From Clarireedia homoeocarpa (Eukaryota > Ascomycota > Leotiomycetes > Helotiales > Rutstroemiaceae): a DNA stretch of 64,000 bases. The DNA is taken from assembly GCA_001465935.1 (NCBI GenBank), contig LNKV01000005.1, positions 558,001 through 622,000 on the forward strand. Direction: 5' to 3'. This document shows, in pieces, positions 45,568 to 58,445 of the stretch. The notes beneath the pieces are model-generated. The model ran no database searches, was not told the DNA's origin, and saw only the letters and a program-made list of their open reading frames with translations. How positions within the stretch are numbered: position 1 is the stretch's first letter; each line of letters starts with the position of its first letter. The translations under genes were made by a program, and so were the position numbers.

Positions 45568-47257
45568 CACTCATTTCATCACTCACTCACCTCTTCACCT
45601 ACAGTAACCATCACCATCTAAAACTTACCAAGCAGCAGCACTTTCTTTTTCTTTACCTAACTTAACAGTTAACTTAGTTCCACGGATAACTCCCTCCCTC
45701 CCTCCACGATCTGCTTGCTCAAAGCCAGCCACCAACCCAAGAGGGAGAAAGATATGGATAGATAGACACACACACACGCCTGCCTGCCTCATTTATGACT
45801 TTTAATCCAGCATACATACTAGCCTGCCCACTCACTCTCACTCTCACTCACTCTCACTCGATACGCGAATGAATGCCTGCTGCACAAGCCAGTAAAGGCA
45901 GCAGAGGCAGCAAGCAGCAATTCCAAGACCCGACCCTCATCTCGCTCCAACCATGCCGATTCCATTCCCATCCATCCAACCCCAGCTCACCAAGGAAGAA
46001 ATCACACGCAATTCAGCAAGAGCACCACGGAAAATAAAGTAAAATATGCATATCATTTATACCAAATATATTTAAAATCCCCATTTGCAGTTCCGGTCCC
46101 AATTCGCATTCCTATACCCACCCATACCCATACTATCCCAAATCCCAGTTCCAATCCCAAAAACCCAAACCTTCATTTTGTAACTAAAGCTCATACATAA
46201 GGGCCAGTATCATCGAATCTTATCCATCCGTCCATTCATCCAGAAGATTTTTTCACATCGTCTAGACCCAAGCCAAATCCGAACCTGGCCCATGAATCAT
46301 ACCATACTATAAAACAATATATCTCATCATCCCTTGCTCATTTAGCACAAAATTTTTTTTTATTAGCCATCATCCCTGATCCGCTTCAGTCCGCAAGTAT
46401 CCATCAATCCATGCATCTATTTATATTTTCCCTTTCTCCCCAAAAAAATCTTGTCTCCTGTGTATAAATATCCCCGACCATGATCGATTCCACGAAATGA
46501 CATAAAAGGACGACAACGAAGCAGCGAAGAAGAAAACAATGTCTTTTTTTTTTTTTTTGATTTGCTCTGACATGGTGTATAAAGTCTGAATCTCATAGCT
46601 CCGTGAAATTGATGTAGAAGTAATGAATGTACATCTCGACCCCGACGACTTGACTTTGGGGAAATTCCAAGACCAAGTATTAGTCTACAAGCCGATATAC
46701 TGAACTCATTCTCGCGCAAGTCCAGCACGAATAATTCTGGGTAGAGTTAAAACAGGAACATGAAGCCAAAACGCAAGTATAACGCGTCCATAAAAAAGAC
46801 AAATAGTAGTATGATAGGTATCTTTTCCATAAACCTTCTCCTTGAATTGTGAAAACACATAATATGCATCAAGAAATTTAGAATCAATTCTCTCTCTGAA
46901 TGTCCACGGAGAGTAGGTATCGGATACTTTGTAATTGTTCAAGAAAAAAAAAAGGAAAAACAAAAAACGACCAGAAGCCAAACGCGAAATGTGAATACCA
47001 TGTCGCTTCAGAGTAAATCCGCCGTAGCCATCTTGGCTTTGTATGCATGCGTATATCATGCGAAAAGATAGCATAACCTTGATAGACCCTCCCCGCTAAC
47101 ACCAAGCACAGTACTGTCGATAGAGAATACCATTAGAAAATACTTTTCACTTTTATAGCCCGTCCCAGAAGCCGTTCCAAACCTATACCGACACGCCTTC
47201 TGATGATAACTATATGCCATGAACAAGAAGAGAATTTTTTTAGATGAAGAGGGTGAA

Positions 47258-50200
47258 TTAGGCGCTAGTAATCATGACTTCCGGGCAGGGCTTGTCCTTG
47301 GAATCGACCACAGTCTTGCCGGAGGATGTACTGCCAACAGGATCGTCAATAGTGCTGACGTTAGTACTCGGTAGACTGCTGCTTTGAGGACTATTTTGTC
47401 CATCAGTGAGCAGTGGAGTTGGAGCACTGGATTGAATTTCGATTGGGTATGTCTGAGGAGTGAGCACTGCAACGGACGATGGCGAGTTGTATGACTGTGA
47501 TTGTGGACCATCCTGTGGCACCAAGATCAGCTTTTCGATAGCAGCTATTTGTTTGCCATAGTTGTATTTCTTCAGAGCCTGTAGCTGTGGCTTCAGTTCT
47601 TCGACGAATGCCTCGCGTTCAGCATCTTTCAGCTGCCCAAGAAGCTTTTCTACATTGATGTTAGCGCCTACGATTGTCAAATCTTCCCAACTCCACTTAC
47701 GGATGACATAGTTGCCATATTGGTCCTTCATCATCAATTGCAGTGGGCTTGTACCATCACTATGCATTGTTGTCAATTGGGCAACAATGGCTCTTCTCTG
47801 CTCATCGGTTCCAAATTGTATGCTCTTTTCCACAACATTTGAAGCAAATTTGTGCTTGGACAGCGCCAGCAGTTGTGCAGTGACTATTTTGATGATCTTT
47901 GCTCGGTCTTCAGGTTTTCCATGTTGGATGACGTGCTGGGTAACGTAATTACCGTACTGGTCGGTAATCAGATTGGATGCACATTGGTGCAGCTCTTCAA
48001 GAACCCGCTCCTGATCTCTGGGTAAACAGTATTCGAGGATCCGTTGGATGACTCGACATCCGTATGGGTGTGTAGCGAGCACATGAACCTGACCTCTGAA
48101 AGCCTCAATCACGAATTGGATGTGTTCTGTTGGAACACGCTCGATAGCCTTCTGCACGACGTGATTACCATTCTGATCTTTGACACATTTGAGAACATCA
48201 ACCTCTAGTTCCTTGACGAGTTCGGCTTGTTGATCGGCGAGAACGTGCTCTAGAGCCTACAAAAAAAAAATGAGTAAATGGTCGATGTGAAAGACCTGAG
48301 TGTAATGACCAACCTTTTGAACAACCCGGCAGCCATACATCTGCATTGACAACTCCATGACATGATTCTTCATTTGCTCAGCCAATACTCGCTTTTGTAC
48401 TTGATTGCCATGTTCGAACAGTTTCTGGATAACATAGTTTCCGAAGACATCTGTCATTAACTGTAAAGCATTGGGCTGTATCTCGCGGAAGAGCTGCTCT
48501 TTCTCATCACTGTTAGCCGTCTCCAGTTTTTGTTGGATGAATCGTGATCCGTGCTGATCTCCACTAAATTCAACCACATGCTGGTAGATATCCTAAATCT
48601 ATGTTAGTAATGCGCAAGCCTTCCTGTGCCGGAGTAAAACATACCTTGAGCTCATATCTCTTGTTGGATTTGGCATTTGACCGGAATTCCTCTAGAAGCA
48701 CACTTCGGACCCCAAGCCCCACATCTAGGTCCTTGGCTGGGCGAGTTGGTATCCCCTGCGTTGAACCATATGGAGGCATCGGCATTGGATAGCCAAATGG
48801 TAGATTTGCTGGCCGAAAGTTTTGTGGTGCATAATCATACGTATGTGGCGGGTATTGTCCTTGATAAGGGCCATTTCCATAAAGATAGGGGTGATGTTGA
48901 GAATATTGAACATGCTGGAGTCTGCGATCCAATTCACCAGGACCTTGTGCTATCCTCGGACCTCTTGAACTTGGACGATAAATCTGCTCAGATCCTGTCG
49001 GGGGGGTACCAGAGAAATATTTAGGACTGTTAAGTCCACGGCGATACTCACTTCCGGCAGGTGACACTGAACCTCGGTCATATCTAGGGCCTTTCGTGAA
49101 GTAGTTTTGGTCGGTGAAGGGAGCCTGAGCGGGAAATTGATCATAATTGTTTAACGACTTTGGTCCACCCGAACCTTCAGTCCATAAATTTGATCCACCA
49201 TTGACTTGGAAAGCCTGCTGTGGAAAATTTGTATGACTCGGAGAATATGAGGTGCCGAGATTGTTGTTGAGCTGAGAAGTATTTGTTTGCTCGTTCTCAC
49301 CCAAGGCGAACCCTGCGAGCTTGTCCCTCAGTTCGGCCTCAGCTTGTGCAGTAAGATCAGCGTATCTGGATCCGTTGGATAGCGGGAACGAGCTCGAAAT
49401 TCCAGAGAATGAGGGGCGCTGGGAATGAATCGAGTTGTTAGGAGTATGACCACCAATAGAACCAAACGCCGGCCCACTAGCACCGAATGCCAAGCTGTTG
49501 AGGCCAGAGTCCGATGTTCTGGATGGCGGCATGCTTCCGTCCCGTGAGACAGAACCAATGCCAAGGAAGGCTGCATTTTGTGAACCAAGTTGATCCATCC
49601 TGAACGGTCTGCTAGTTACATCTAGGTCATAACCACCATCTTGGTTGGAGGCAAACTGAGTAGAGTTCTCCTTGTCGTCGTTGAAACCGAATGATGGTTT
49701 CCTCGAGAACTTGAAGCTACCGGAAGAAGGGTCTAGACTAGTCTGAGCCGACACACGCCCGAAACTAGCTCCTTGTCCAATAGCGGGTCTCGATTGCGGG
49801 TATTGATTTTGAAGTTCGAGTAAAGTTTGCTGGGTGGTGGATGGGATGCCAGTGCGAACATGAGACGGAGAAGTGCTGCCACTGTGCGAGGATTGTAGTG
49901 TTGGTGATGTGGTATCCGGTGGGTTCCAAGGGCCGTTTGCGCGAGCCACCCAGGGATCGGCTTCTGAAGATGCGGCCAAAGCACCAGATCCGCTGGGTAC
50001 CTCTGAAAAGCCATCGTTGTCTGGTACTAGAATATGATCAGCGAATGTGAGATTTCGAAGACTGCTTGTCGTAATTACCGCGAGACCGTGAAGGGGCTCT
50101 CTTCCCATTTGCGAACCCACTTCCAATTGTATTATTGCCCCAAATGCCACTCGAGGCTTGCCAGGTGCCACCGTTCCCAAACGTCTGACCGAGGGTTGAG

Positions 50201-50380
50201 TTTTGTGCTGTTCGATCATCGCTGTTGTGCCTGCCGGGCGCTGAATTGAAATCTCCGAATCGTGTTGGCCGTGTCTATACTTTAGCATTAGCATCATGCA
50301 TTGGTGAAGGTAAGACCTCGCGGAACACTCACTGCGCTGGTCATGGCACCTGCAGACCTATTATTTGCGGCTGAGGACAT
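47258..50380 (-). CDS. PUF3: Pumilio-family RNA-binding protein (Puf3-type)
   Basis: Six exons (50380-50333, 50274-50079, 50026-48645, 48592-48314, 48256-47701, 47649-47258) give 950 aa. Residues 1-540 are disordered and rich in Ser, Gly, Asn and Gln, with NNRSAGAMTSA at the start and GSGFANGKRAPSRS. Eight PUM repeats follow (about 540-880). Their RNA-reading triplets are visible in order R1-R8 as SRxxQ, NYxxQ, CRxxQ, NHxxQ, CRxxQ, NYxxQ, SNxxE and NYxxQ. By the established Pumilio code this predicts the RNA sequence UGUAUAUA, i.e. the Puf3/Pumilio class; yeast Puf3 regulates mRNAs for mitochondrial proteins. The final intron (51 nt, 47650-47700) is in frame and stop-free. The intron 5' of the last repeat interrupts the R8 triplet codons. 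Assignment to Puf3 rather than another PUF is based on the triplet set. Confidence 0.92.
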
Positions 50381-52687
50381 TTTATGGGAATCTGCAGATA
50401 TATGTGAGGAGAGGTGTCTAGTTGACAGAAGTTTCGAGATATGTTGGATGGAGCCGGTATGTCTGATGACAAATTACTGGAACCGAGGGGTGGTGTTTCT
50501 ACTAGTTATTTGACAAGTTGTAGATATATGTGACTGTGAGAATTCGCAGATGTCAGCATATGCCGTGCGGTAAGGCTGATGCCAGGGCCTCGTTCGAGCT
50601 GAGAGGGAACAACAACGAATCTTACCAGAGCAAGATGCTGGAATATGTAATTGTTTTCGACAATTGGTGATGAGTTCATTTACAGAAGAAGATATTGCAG
50701 AATGATAGAATTCATGAGGAATCGAGCATCGAAGGAGGCCAGGGAGAAAGCTGTTGAAGTATAAAGTGTAGGGTAAGGTCGCGCGACACAACCCCTTCGT
50801 TTGTCATATGCAACGACAAGAAAGCGCGCTTTGCTGTAGAGGTAGGCAGCCGGAGGGCAGCAATAGGCAGAGAAATGTTTTGCGGGTAGATTCGACTTAT
50901 TTTTGCTTTCCCTCGTGTGAGTTTGTCTTGCTTTTGATCGAGCCAATATGGCCCCTTTGGGGTTGGGAACTCGTTGGTTTCGACGCGGGAGTTGCGCCTG
51001 GAAGCAAGGGGGGGAGGGGGGGGGGAATCGTCAGGAACGTAGAGTCTTTCGGGGGGGGGGGGGGTTGAGGGTGGATTTTTGGGTGTGTGGAGAATTTGAA
51101 TCGAGGGTCCCGGATTGCGGATTGCGGATTGTTGTAAGTAACGAGCGGTTAGTTCCTGTTCCACGGCATTGAAGATCAAGGGAAGGGAGATGGAATAGGT
51201 CGGTTGCACTGGTCGAGAAATGGAATCTGGTATGGCAGGACGGGGTCTTGAGAATGGAAGTACTTGGTATGGAGCATGAAGTATCGAGTTCCGCGAATCT
51301 TAATATTTTTTTTCTTCCTTCCTTGGGAATCTGGGACCGTGTGCAGGTAGGCTTTTTCTGTCAGGGGTGTGAGGAAGTATAGTGTAGTGGCTCGTGGTCG
51401 GTGGGTGATGGGTGGGTGGTGTGGTAATGGGTAATAATGGGTAATGTTGGTAGGGCAGAGAAGGGGCAAACGAGAAATTGGAAATGCGAAATGCGAAATG
51501 CGAAATCCACGGCTCGAGTGAGGCAAGTGAGGCAAGTGAGGCTATTGTGAGATTGGGAGTTTGTGACAGGTAACAGATCGTCCACGGTCCACTATCCCGA
51601 ACAAAGTAAGAAGAAGGAATTTGAAAAGAAATACGCGTTCCAATTCTGGCGAGGCGATATGACAATGAGGCGCGGAGAAGCAACTTCTGGGATTCCACAG
51701 ATGCACAGAGCAGATATGTGAGATAGACACATAGACAGATAGACAGACAGAGAGCCGATCGCAAAGATTTCGTATTTCTTTGCGTTTCGTCTAAATTTCA
51801 CCCATCGGTGCGCCGCAATGACCACGGCCACCGACCACCACAGTAACCACCAACCACTGCGCTTTACGGAGATACAGTTCCCAGTCCAGTTGCGCTTTTC
51901 CCTTTTCGCTGCTTCCCTTTTCCCTTTTCCCTTTTTCTTCCAGCTTGTTGTTCTTCCTGTTCATGCTCTCCACGACATTCGAGCCAGATCATTGGAGAGA
52001 TTCACTCGGGAAGGGGGTAGCGGTTTTGTGAAGCTAGGTCCGCAGGTCTTCCCCAAACCTGCAACCAGGCTCTAGTTTCTGTAACCAGGGGTGGGCCGTG
52101 GACTGTGTGTTGAGAGGAGGATCGAGGGATTATTGTACGAGGGAAATGTGGCTTTTTGGCATCTTTTCTTGGCCCTTTTCCCTTGTACTTGTTCTATTGT
52201 ACTGTATACTTATACTGTAAGTCCAAGTTACTCGTTCGTTTCTCCCTTCTACCTCCCTTCTACCTCTTGCTCTAGGGCATTGGTGGCCGTCCGGATGCCG
52301 TTTGACACCTGCCATCCTGTGAGACTTTCTGATAGGATCCATTCGACTAAGACGATACTAAGAGAGATAGAGATGTATCTAGCTCCAGGTAGGAAAGGTA
52401 TCCCGCTCTATTATCTGTACCGGGGAATACATCATCGCGGTAAAGCCATGTACAAGTAGGTAGCTTCTACTGGTACCTGCTTTACTTAGAACCCATTTGT
52501 CTTGTCGGTAGCTACCCTGTAAGCAGGCAGTAAGCAGGCAAAGTAGGCCAAGCAGGTAAGTAGTACAGACACAAAATGCTTGAAATCTATAAATGCAAAC
52601 AATAGATGTGAGTATTCTAACTATATATACTCGGTGAGCCGTACTCAAATACATCTATAGCATTCCTTTTGTCGCTATAGGTTTATA

Positions 52688-52811
52688 CTCCTCCTCCATC
52701 TCCTCCTCCATCTCCTCCTCCTCCTCCTCCTCCTCCTCCTTCTCCTCCTTCTCCTCCTCCTTCTCCTCCTTCTCCTCCTTCTCCTCCTTCTCCTCCTCCT
52801 TCTCCTTCTCT
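52688..52811. repeat. Polypyrimidine (CTC/CTT) tract
   Basis: About 120 bp almost purely C and T on the + strand, built of CTCCTC and TTCTCC units; on the minus strand it would read as a Glu/Lys-rich frame. Confidence 0.95.
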
Positions 52812-53099
52812 TTGACAAGCACCCGCATAAGCACAGATCTGAAAAAGAAAAGTGATACTGATCTAGGTCGCCTGGGGAAGCTTTTAGAGTTACCCATCTG
52901 TGGGGCCTTCAACGATGAAAGTCCTTTTGATAGGAACGGAACTGGTGGAACTTTTTCTTAGACTTGCTTAGGGGGAACGCGCCCGAGATTCCAGACCTTT
53001 TTTTGTCGCGGTTGCTTTTAGAATGTCCAGAAGAATCTATTTGTATCCAGAAAAATCTATTTCTTCCCCAGATCGTTTTGGGCTTTCTTTAATTGAACT

Positions 53100-53300
53100 G
53101 CTCCCACTCCACTCCCCTCCTCTCCTCCTCTCCTCTCCTCCTCTCCTCCTCTCCTCCCCTCGTCCTCCTCGCATAGTCAACATCTTATATTGACCTAATA
53201 TCCTCATCATTCTCAATTCCATTCCCATCATTCTCAATTCCATCCCCCATTCCCCATTCCCCATTCCCCATTCCTCATTTCCCATTCCTCACTCCCCATT
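53100..53300. repeat. CT-rich and (CCATTCC)n repeats
   Basis: CTCCTCTCC units at 53100-53162, followed by CCATTCC / CCCATTC type copies to about 53300. Confidence 0.8.
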
Positions 53301-56300
53301 CCCATGTGCCGCCTTCTGTATATACTTCATTTTACATTACGAAAGGCTCTTGGAGGGAGCATGTATCGAATTCCTTGCAGCAAAAGTCCGTGGTAACTTG
53401 GGGTCCAAAGGAATGCTGGCTAATGAATTTATTCCCCCAATATCCAAATTGCCGGATCCGCCAGGAATTCTTTTCAAATTTACGGCCTTCAGCATAAATC
53501 CATGGGAAACCCCATCGCCTCGTTATTCGTCAGTACTCCGTCTTCAGTACTCCGTCTTGAATACTCAGCCGGCTTCGTTACGCCTCAATCAATTTGGGTT
53601 ATGCTCAAAATCTCCTGTGTGTCCGTTTTTGGACGGATGATTCGCCTGAGAACGACATTGCAATTCATGTTCAGCCCAAACGGAATTCTGACTAACTCAA
53701 CGCCACTTAGGTCGGTAGAGCACTAGTTTGTACTTCGTTGTTCAATCACTCCAGATTCTGCCCGGAAGAAGCAATTATATCTGTGTTCCCCCTCCTGAAT
53801 CATCGCGGTGATATCAAATGCATACGATAAGATCTATCACCAATAGATCAGCAGATTCATTCCATTGCCAGTGTGCCGCTGCCTTGCTTCAAGTGGCTAA
53901 TGATGATCAAGATCATCACTGACGGGTAGTAACATGAGTGAGTACAAGAGACACAGACACTAGTATGATTGTTCTGCTTTATCGTGGCACTCAAGTTTAT
54001 GGCTTCACAATCGCTGCCGGTGATGAGCACTACCGCTTGTGGCGCCCATTGTCAATACATTTGCCGGGGCGCCCAGAGCCTCTCACTGACTAACAAAATG
54101 AAGTCCTTGACTCAAACGCAGGCATCCAGAGTACACCGGCGGATGTGGGACAATTCGAGGTCGGTCGCCTTCCTGCATATTTCGAAGCTTTCATTTTCAA
54201 CCTCGGAGGAAGAATGCCAGCCACCTCGAAGCAGCATCGTTGCACTCATACTCTGCAGATCTCTGTATTCCCACTCGATGAATCTGTTCCATTTGTTTGG
54301 ACTTCCCACGCCCCATGGATGCCGAAACATAAGATTGGATCAATAGCGGGCTATCATATGTCAAAAAAATGAAAGCGGAAAAAAAGCAGTTTTGTTACAA
54401 CCAGTGCATTTTGGAAACAGGGTCCTTGGGATATGAGATTTGACGGTTAGGCGCCACTTGAGATATGCATTATACGCAAGTTTTTCTTCTTTATAATCAG
54501 TGCTCACACCGCTGTTTATCTGAAGCTCAAGCCCAATGAATCATCTATACGTTTTACTTCTTCTATGCGCATCTTCGCCGGAAGGCAGCTGTATTACACA
54601 ACAGCACTGCATATCGGGAAAGTCGAACAGATATTGTTGCACGTGATCAGTCTCGCTATCATCGAAGACACCAGGCTTTCGATATGACCAGTCGGCCTAT
54701 TTCCTCGCAGTGCCGCAAAACGTAAACAGGCCTTTGACGTGGCTCGAGGTAGGCACGAGAGAGAGCCCAGTGAGACATGTCCTTCTGGGCTTGATACAAA
54801 TACACTGGACCATAACTTAGTTCCCAAGGCTCTTGCACCGCATACTAGGTAGGTAGGTGGTATGTGAGAACAGCAACGAAGAATAAGTTGGTCGAAGTAT
54901 TTTTACGTGAATTTCCCGGAAGATGCATCTTCGTCCAAGCCTTCCCGCTGTTAGGTTCGGAGAGGTTGGATGAATTGAGTAGCTCATATAAGGGCCAACA
55001 AGATCGACTGTTTGGATTGCTTGCTCCCTTATCCCCAAACAACTTCGGACGCACCTAAAAAGGCACAGCAAGAGCGAAACGCTCCTTCTCGTATCCCTTC
55101 AGTCACGTTGCAAATGACAGTAAGCCACTGGTAGACCACGCCTACCCATATATCTTGGATAGAGAAGAAAAGCCGACAGAATCCCTCTTTGTGCTCCTGG
55201 CTGTCTGCTTTGTACAATTTTGTTATTTAAGATTATTTAAGATGGAAAGCCGCTGCGCAGCATAACCCAATTTTATTCGATGGCTATTTTCGAGTTCGGA
55301 TTGGTTCATCTGTTCGTTGGGGTTTCCCCAGAATGGCGAGGTTACAGAAACCACGCCCCACAACACATCATCCGTCATGCTATGCAAAATAGTTGCAGAA
55401 GGGTACCTACCAATCAACAACCACCGAGCCCTTCAATCTTCCCGTCTCTACATAATCTTCGAAACCGTCGCTGTTTTCGGATTTTAAGCATATCTTCACC
55501 TCAATTCAACTTCGTTTTGGCTTCAACACCTGAGGCATACAATATCTAGCTCCACTGTTCACGGCGACAAGGAAGAACGTTGATGGATGATAACACCGAG
55601 TACCTTTTGTAATACCCGGTACTTAAGTGCCTTCGGTATTGCCATTGACAGATGATCATTTGACGTATGTCATTTCCCATCGGATTGGAGATTAAGGCTC
55701 GAGAAGCCTCGCAAATCAGCCTTGAAAGTCGGAGAGGAACTGGCATCGGCAATAGTGTGGATATTTGTAGTTTCATGCATCTTTTCCCCATCACCCACTT
55801 TTTATCTTAGGTACGAGAGAGATGCATTGCATACTAGTACCATCGGCAAAGTATCTCCTTTCCGCAGAGCTCAGCCAACAATAGTTAACGATAGTTAAGC
55901 AGCACAAGAAGAAGCTCAAGAGGATTCGAGCTTGCTGGGGAAGGAGAGGAGAGAGAGAGTGTGTGTGTGTGTATGTGCGCGCGAAAGAGCGTGCGAGAGG
56001 AGAAATTACACAGCTAGAACAACATCGATTTCGTACACAGCACATGGACAAGGAGTAATCGATAACCGCTGATCAATCGATAGAATGGGAAAAGCAATTA
56101 TCCAATAACCTCACTCTTACGAAGGATCTGGTGCGAGAATACCTTCATGGCCGTGAGCCTTACTCTGTACGGACCGTATGGGCGGGAGGATAAAAAGGTT
56201 CTGGGCGGTTGGAATAGGAGAAGCATTCCGTGTGTCTTAATGCATCGGTCAGGTTGTGGGTGTTATGGGGGGAGGGTTATTCGGGTTATTCGGGTTATTC

Positions 56301-56967
56301 AGATTATGAAGATTATGAAGATGATGGACGACGAAAAGAGCCACCGACTTCGGCTGCTGGATGGAAGTGTACTCACTGCAAAGTATGTATGATTGTTTGG
56401 GTGGGGATTCATGGAAGTGGAAATGCTCATTTTAAATTTCCGCCAACAACTCACGCATTTTATGACTTTCACGAACTTGCTGGTCCAGGTCCAGGTCCGG
56501 TCCGGTCCAGGTCCCCATGTAGTTTCTGTCTGTTCCTGACTTGTACCTTTTTTGCCGATGATAATCTGTTTACTGTGCAGGCAAGCCGTTCCCATTGGCC
56601 CGTCGCGAGCCAATGTCACCTTGCCGGCCCCTCAATTTGCTCCACCGGCGCTCGCTCGTCCAATGGCACGATGGGATGAACACATCTCACCCCCGAGCCC
56701 GTTGATTTTTAAATTAGGTTCTAGCCTAAAACGACCTTCTGGATGTGCTCCGACCATACGAAGTATCTCATATCGATTCACCCTATGGAAGTAGGGGGAA
56801 AGGGAGGAGAGAAGGGTGACAGCTTACGGCTTTGGGATGTCTGTCGTGCAAAGTGGTAGGCGTGCGAGCTCGTTCTAGCTGTTCCTGGGTAGGAGAGGAC
56901 ACCAGGGACACCGGGGACACCAGGGATACTAGGCACACCAGGAGCCAGGAGTCACTTCGTATGTACT

Positions 56968-56970
<3 letters not shown>

Positions 56971-57000
<30 letters not shown>
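56971..57000. repeat. (GT)n microsatellite
   Basis: About 15 GT units, then TATG variants to 57050. Confidence 0.9.
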
Positions 57001-57006
<6 letters not shown>

Positions 57007-57536
57007 ATATGTATGTGTATGTGTGTGTATATGTATGTGCATGTGCATGGTATGTGCGTGTGCGTGCTGCTTGCTGCTTGGTTATCCATCCGGACTAACT
57101 AAGCGTAACTTCTAAGAAAAGATTCAATTTCTTCTTCTGCATCCGCTCCCTCCCTCTTTTATTACTATACCTTTTTGCACTTCTTCAATCCAACTTCCCC
57201 GACAAAGAAGTGTTGTTCGAGAATCATCCATACGCTCGTTATCCAGACAGCAGCAGCACGACGACAAGAAAAATAAGAACGCAAGAAGATATCACGATCT
57301 TTTAACGAAACAACAACACCAAGTCTCTCGCTCCTTCCTTCGGGATATCCACGCTCGTTCTTCAACCCCCCTACCTCCCAAACTGGTTCAATCAACTTCA
57401 CTCCTTTTAGTTGATTGTACCGTCCGTTCTTTTTCCAGAGAGATCCAGTTAGGCATTGATCAGAGGAGATTCAGCGAATTACCTATTCAACGACCGCATT
57501 CCCGTTGCGCATTGTATCAAAGTTCTTACTCTTTGT

Positions 57537-57843
57537 GTAAGTTGATCCTTCCTTCCGCTTGCTTACTTGGCGGTAAACATCTGAATGCGGTTACCAACGT
57601 TGGCTTGAACCTTCAATGGCACCTGAGTTCTTGGAGCAATGAGAGAACCATGATGGAGACGCAAATCGAGAGACATCATCCAAAGGTTCACACCGTAGCT
57701 AATGCATCACTGCCCTATATAGTCGTTCAACTTAATATCGATCTCGTCTACTACTGCGTATATCAGCGATATTAACTCATTGCCATATAAACGACCACCT
57801 CGAGCACGCTTGATATCTTCTTCTTACTCTCTTTTACATCTAG
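57537..57843 (+). other. Possible 5' UTR intron of the membrane protein gene
   Basis: A GTAAGT donor at 57537 and a TACATCTAG acceptor ending at 57843, eight nt before the ATG at 57852. The length (307 nt) is large for this genome. Confidence 0.35.
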
Positions 57844-57851
57844 TCGAAGCA

Positions 57852-58445
57852 ATGGACTCACTATCAACCCTCATTACCAAAAGATCGTCTGTTCTTAACG
57901 TCCGCGACGCCTCTTCAGATTCCCAGACCACCAGCATGTCAAATTCGATGATCAGTCTGCTCATCGCCCTTATGGTGCTCATATTCCTTGCCATTCTTTT
58001 AGTCGGAGCGCTATATGTCGTGCGCAAGATTCGCCGCAATAGAGCTGTCGCTCGTCAACAATTACCCTTACATAACGAACCTCACAAGTCGTCAAACCAT
58101 CGCCGACTTACTATCACAGCAACACCTTATGGTGGCCGCGGTTCCACCATTCATGTTTACGATGAGAAGACTCCCATGATGGACTCGCCCAGCTCTCCAC
58201 CCCTTTCTCCCGAAAACGTCCCTGAAATTCGCATTACCTTCCCAGACGAACATGACGAATCGACGGGACACAAGAAGGGCGGCCGCGTGGTCGTCGTTAG
58301 GGTCGGAGAAAGTAGTGTCGGCCTCGAACCTTTGAAAGATGAGGATCAACTTCCCGCCTACGAAAAGGAGACCGGAGGTACACGATTCCATTCTATCGAC
58401 ATGGACCGAATCGGTGGTCTCAAGGAGAAGGAGAGCTGGTCATAA
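57852..58445 (+). CDS. Single-pass membrane protein, unknown function
   Basis: Single-exon 197-aa protein. The N-terminus (1-33) is Ser-rich and short. One hydrophobic helix spans about residues 34-57 (ISLLIALMVLIFLAILLVGALYVV) and is followed by VRKIRRNR, a positive stop-transfer. This gives an N-out/C-in single-pass topology, or a signal-anchor. The cytoplasmic part has conserved-looking motifs NVPEIRITFPDEHD, GRVVVVRVGESSVGLEPLKDEDQLPAYEKE and a Pro/Ser-rich SPSSPPLSP. It looks like a conserved filamentous-fungal protein of unknown role; the PEIRITFPDE motif is a useful search seed. ATG 57852 is the first ATG in frame; the frame upstream opens from TTG. An upstream 5' UTR intron is possible. 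Confidence 0.82.
   Translation: MDSLSTLITKRSSVLNVRDASSDSQTTSMSNSMISLLIALMVLIFLAILLVGALYVVRKIRRNRAVARQQLPLHNEPHKSSNHRRLTITATPYGGRGSTIHVYDEKTPMMDSPSSPPLSPENVPEIRITFPDEHDESTGHKKGGRVVVVRVGESSVGLEPLKDEDQLPAYEKETGGTRFHSIDMDRIGGLKEKESWS

Larger units (their letters stand above)
43089..47257. other. Repeat-rich convergent intergenic region between CON7 and PUF
   Basis: No gene is supported. It must contain long 3' UTRs for both genes. It is dense in simple repeats (listed separately), poly-C runs (45427-45460) and AT-rich parts. A 122-codon ATG frame on the minus strand at 46706-47074 with a long Phe run is judged to be noise in the PUF 3' UTR. Confidence 0.55.
50381..57850. other. Gene-poor region between PUF and the membrane protein gene
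   Basis: About 7.5 kb without a supported gene. The first 1.6 kb are the PUF promoter and leader with poly-G runs (51008-51063). Later come a CTC/CTT polypyrimidine tract (52688-52811), CT-rich and CCATTCC repeats (53100-53300), and GGTCC and GACACCAGG repeats (56485-56515, 56895-56940). Frames are short, with stops, and have no domain signals. From about 57.1 kb on the sequence looks like the 5' leader of the downstream gene. Confidence 0.55.

Noticed and set aside
46706..47074. 122-codon ATG frame on the minus strand
   Set aside because: It lies just downstream of the PUF stop codon, has a poly-Phe run from an A-rich tract, and no recognisable domain; most likely 3' UTR.
52655..52912. Glu/Lys-rich frame on the minus strand
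   Set aside because: It is the translation of the CTC/CTT polypyrimidine tract.
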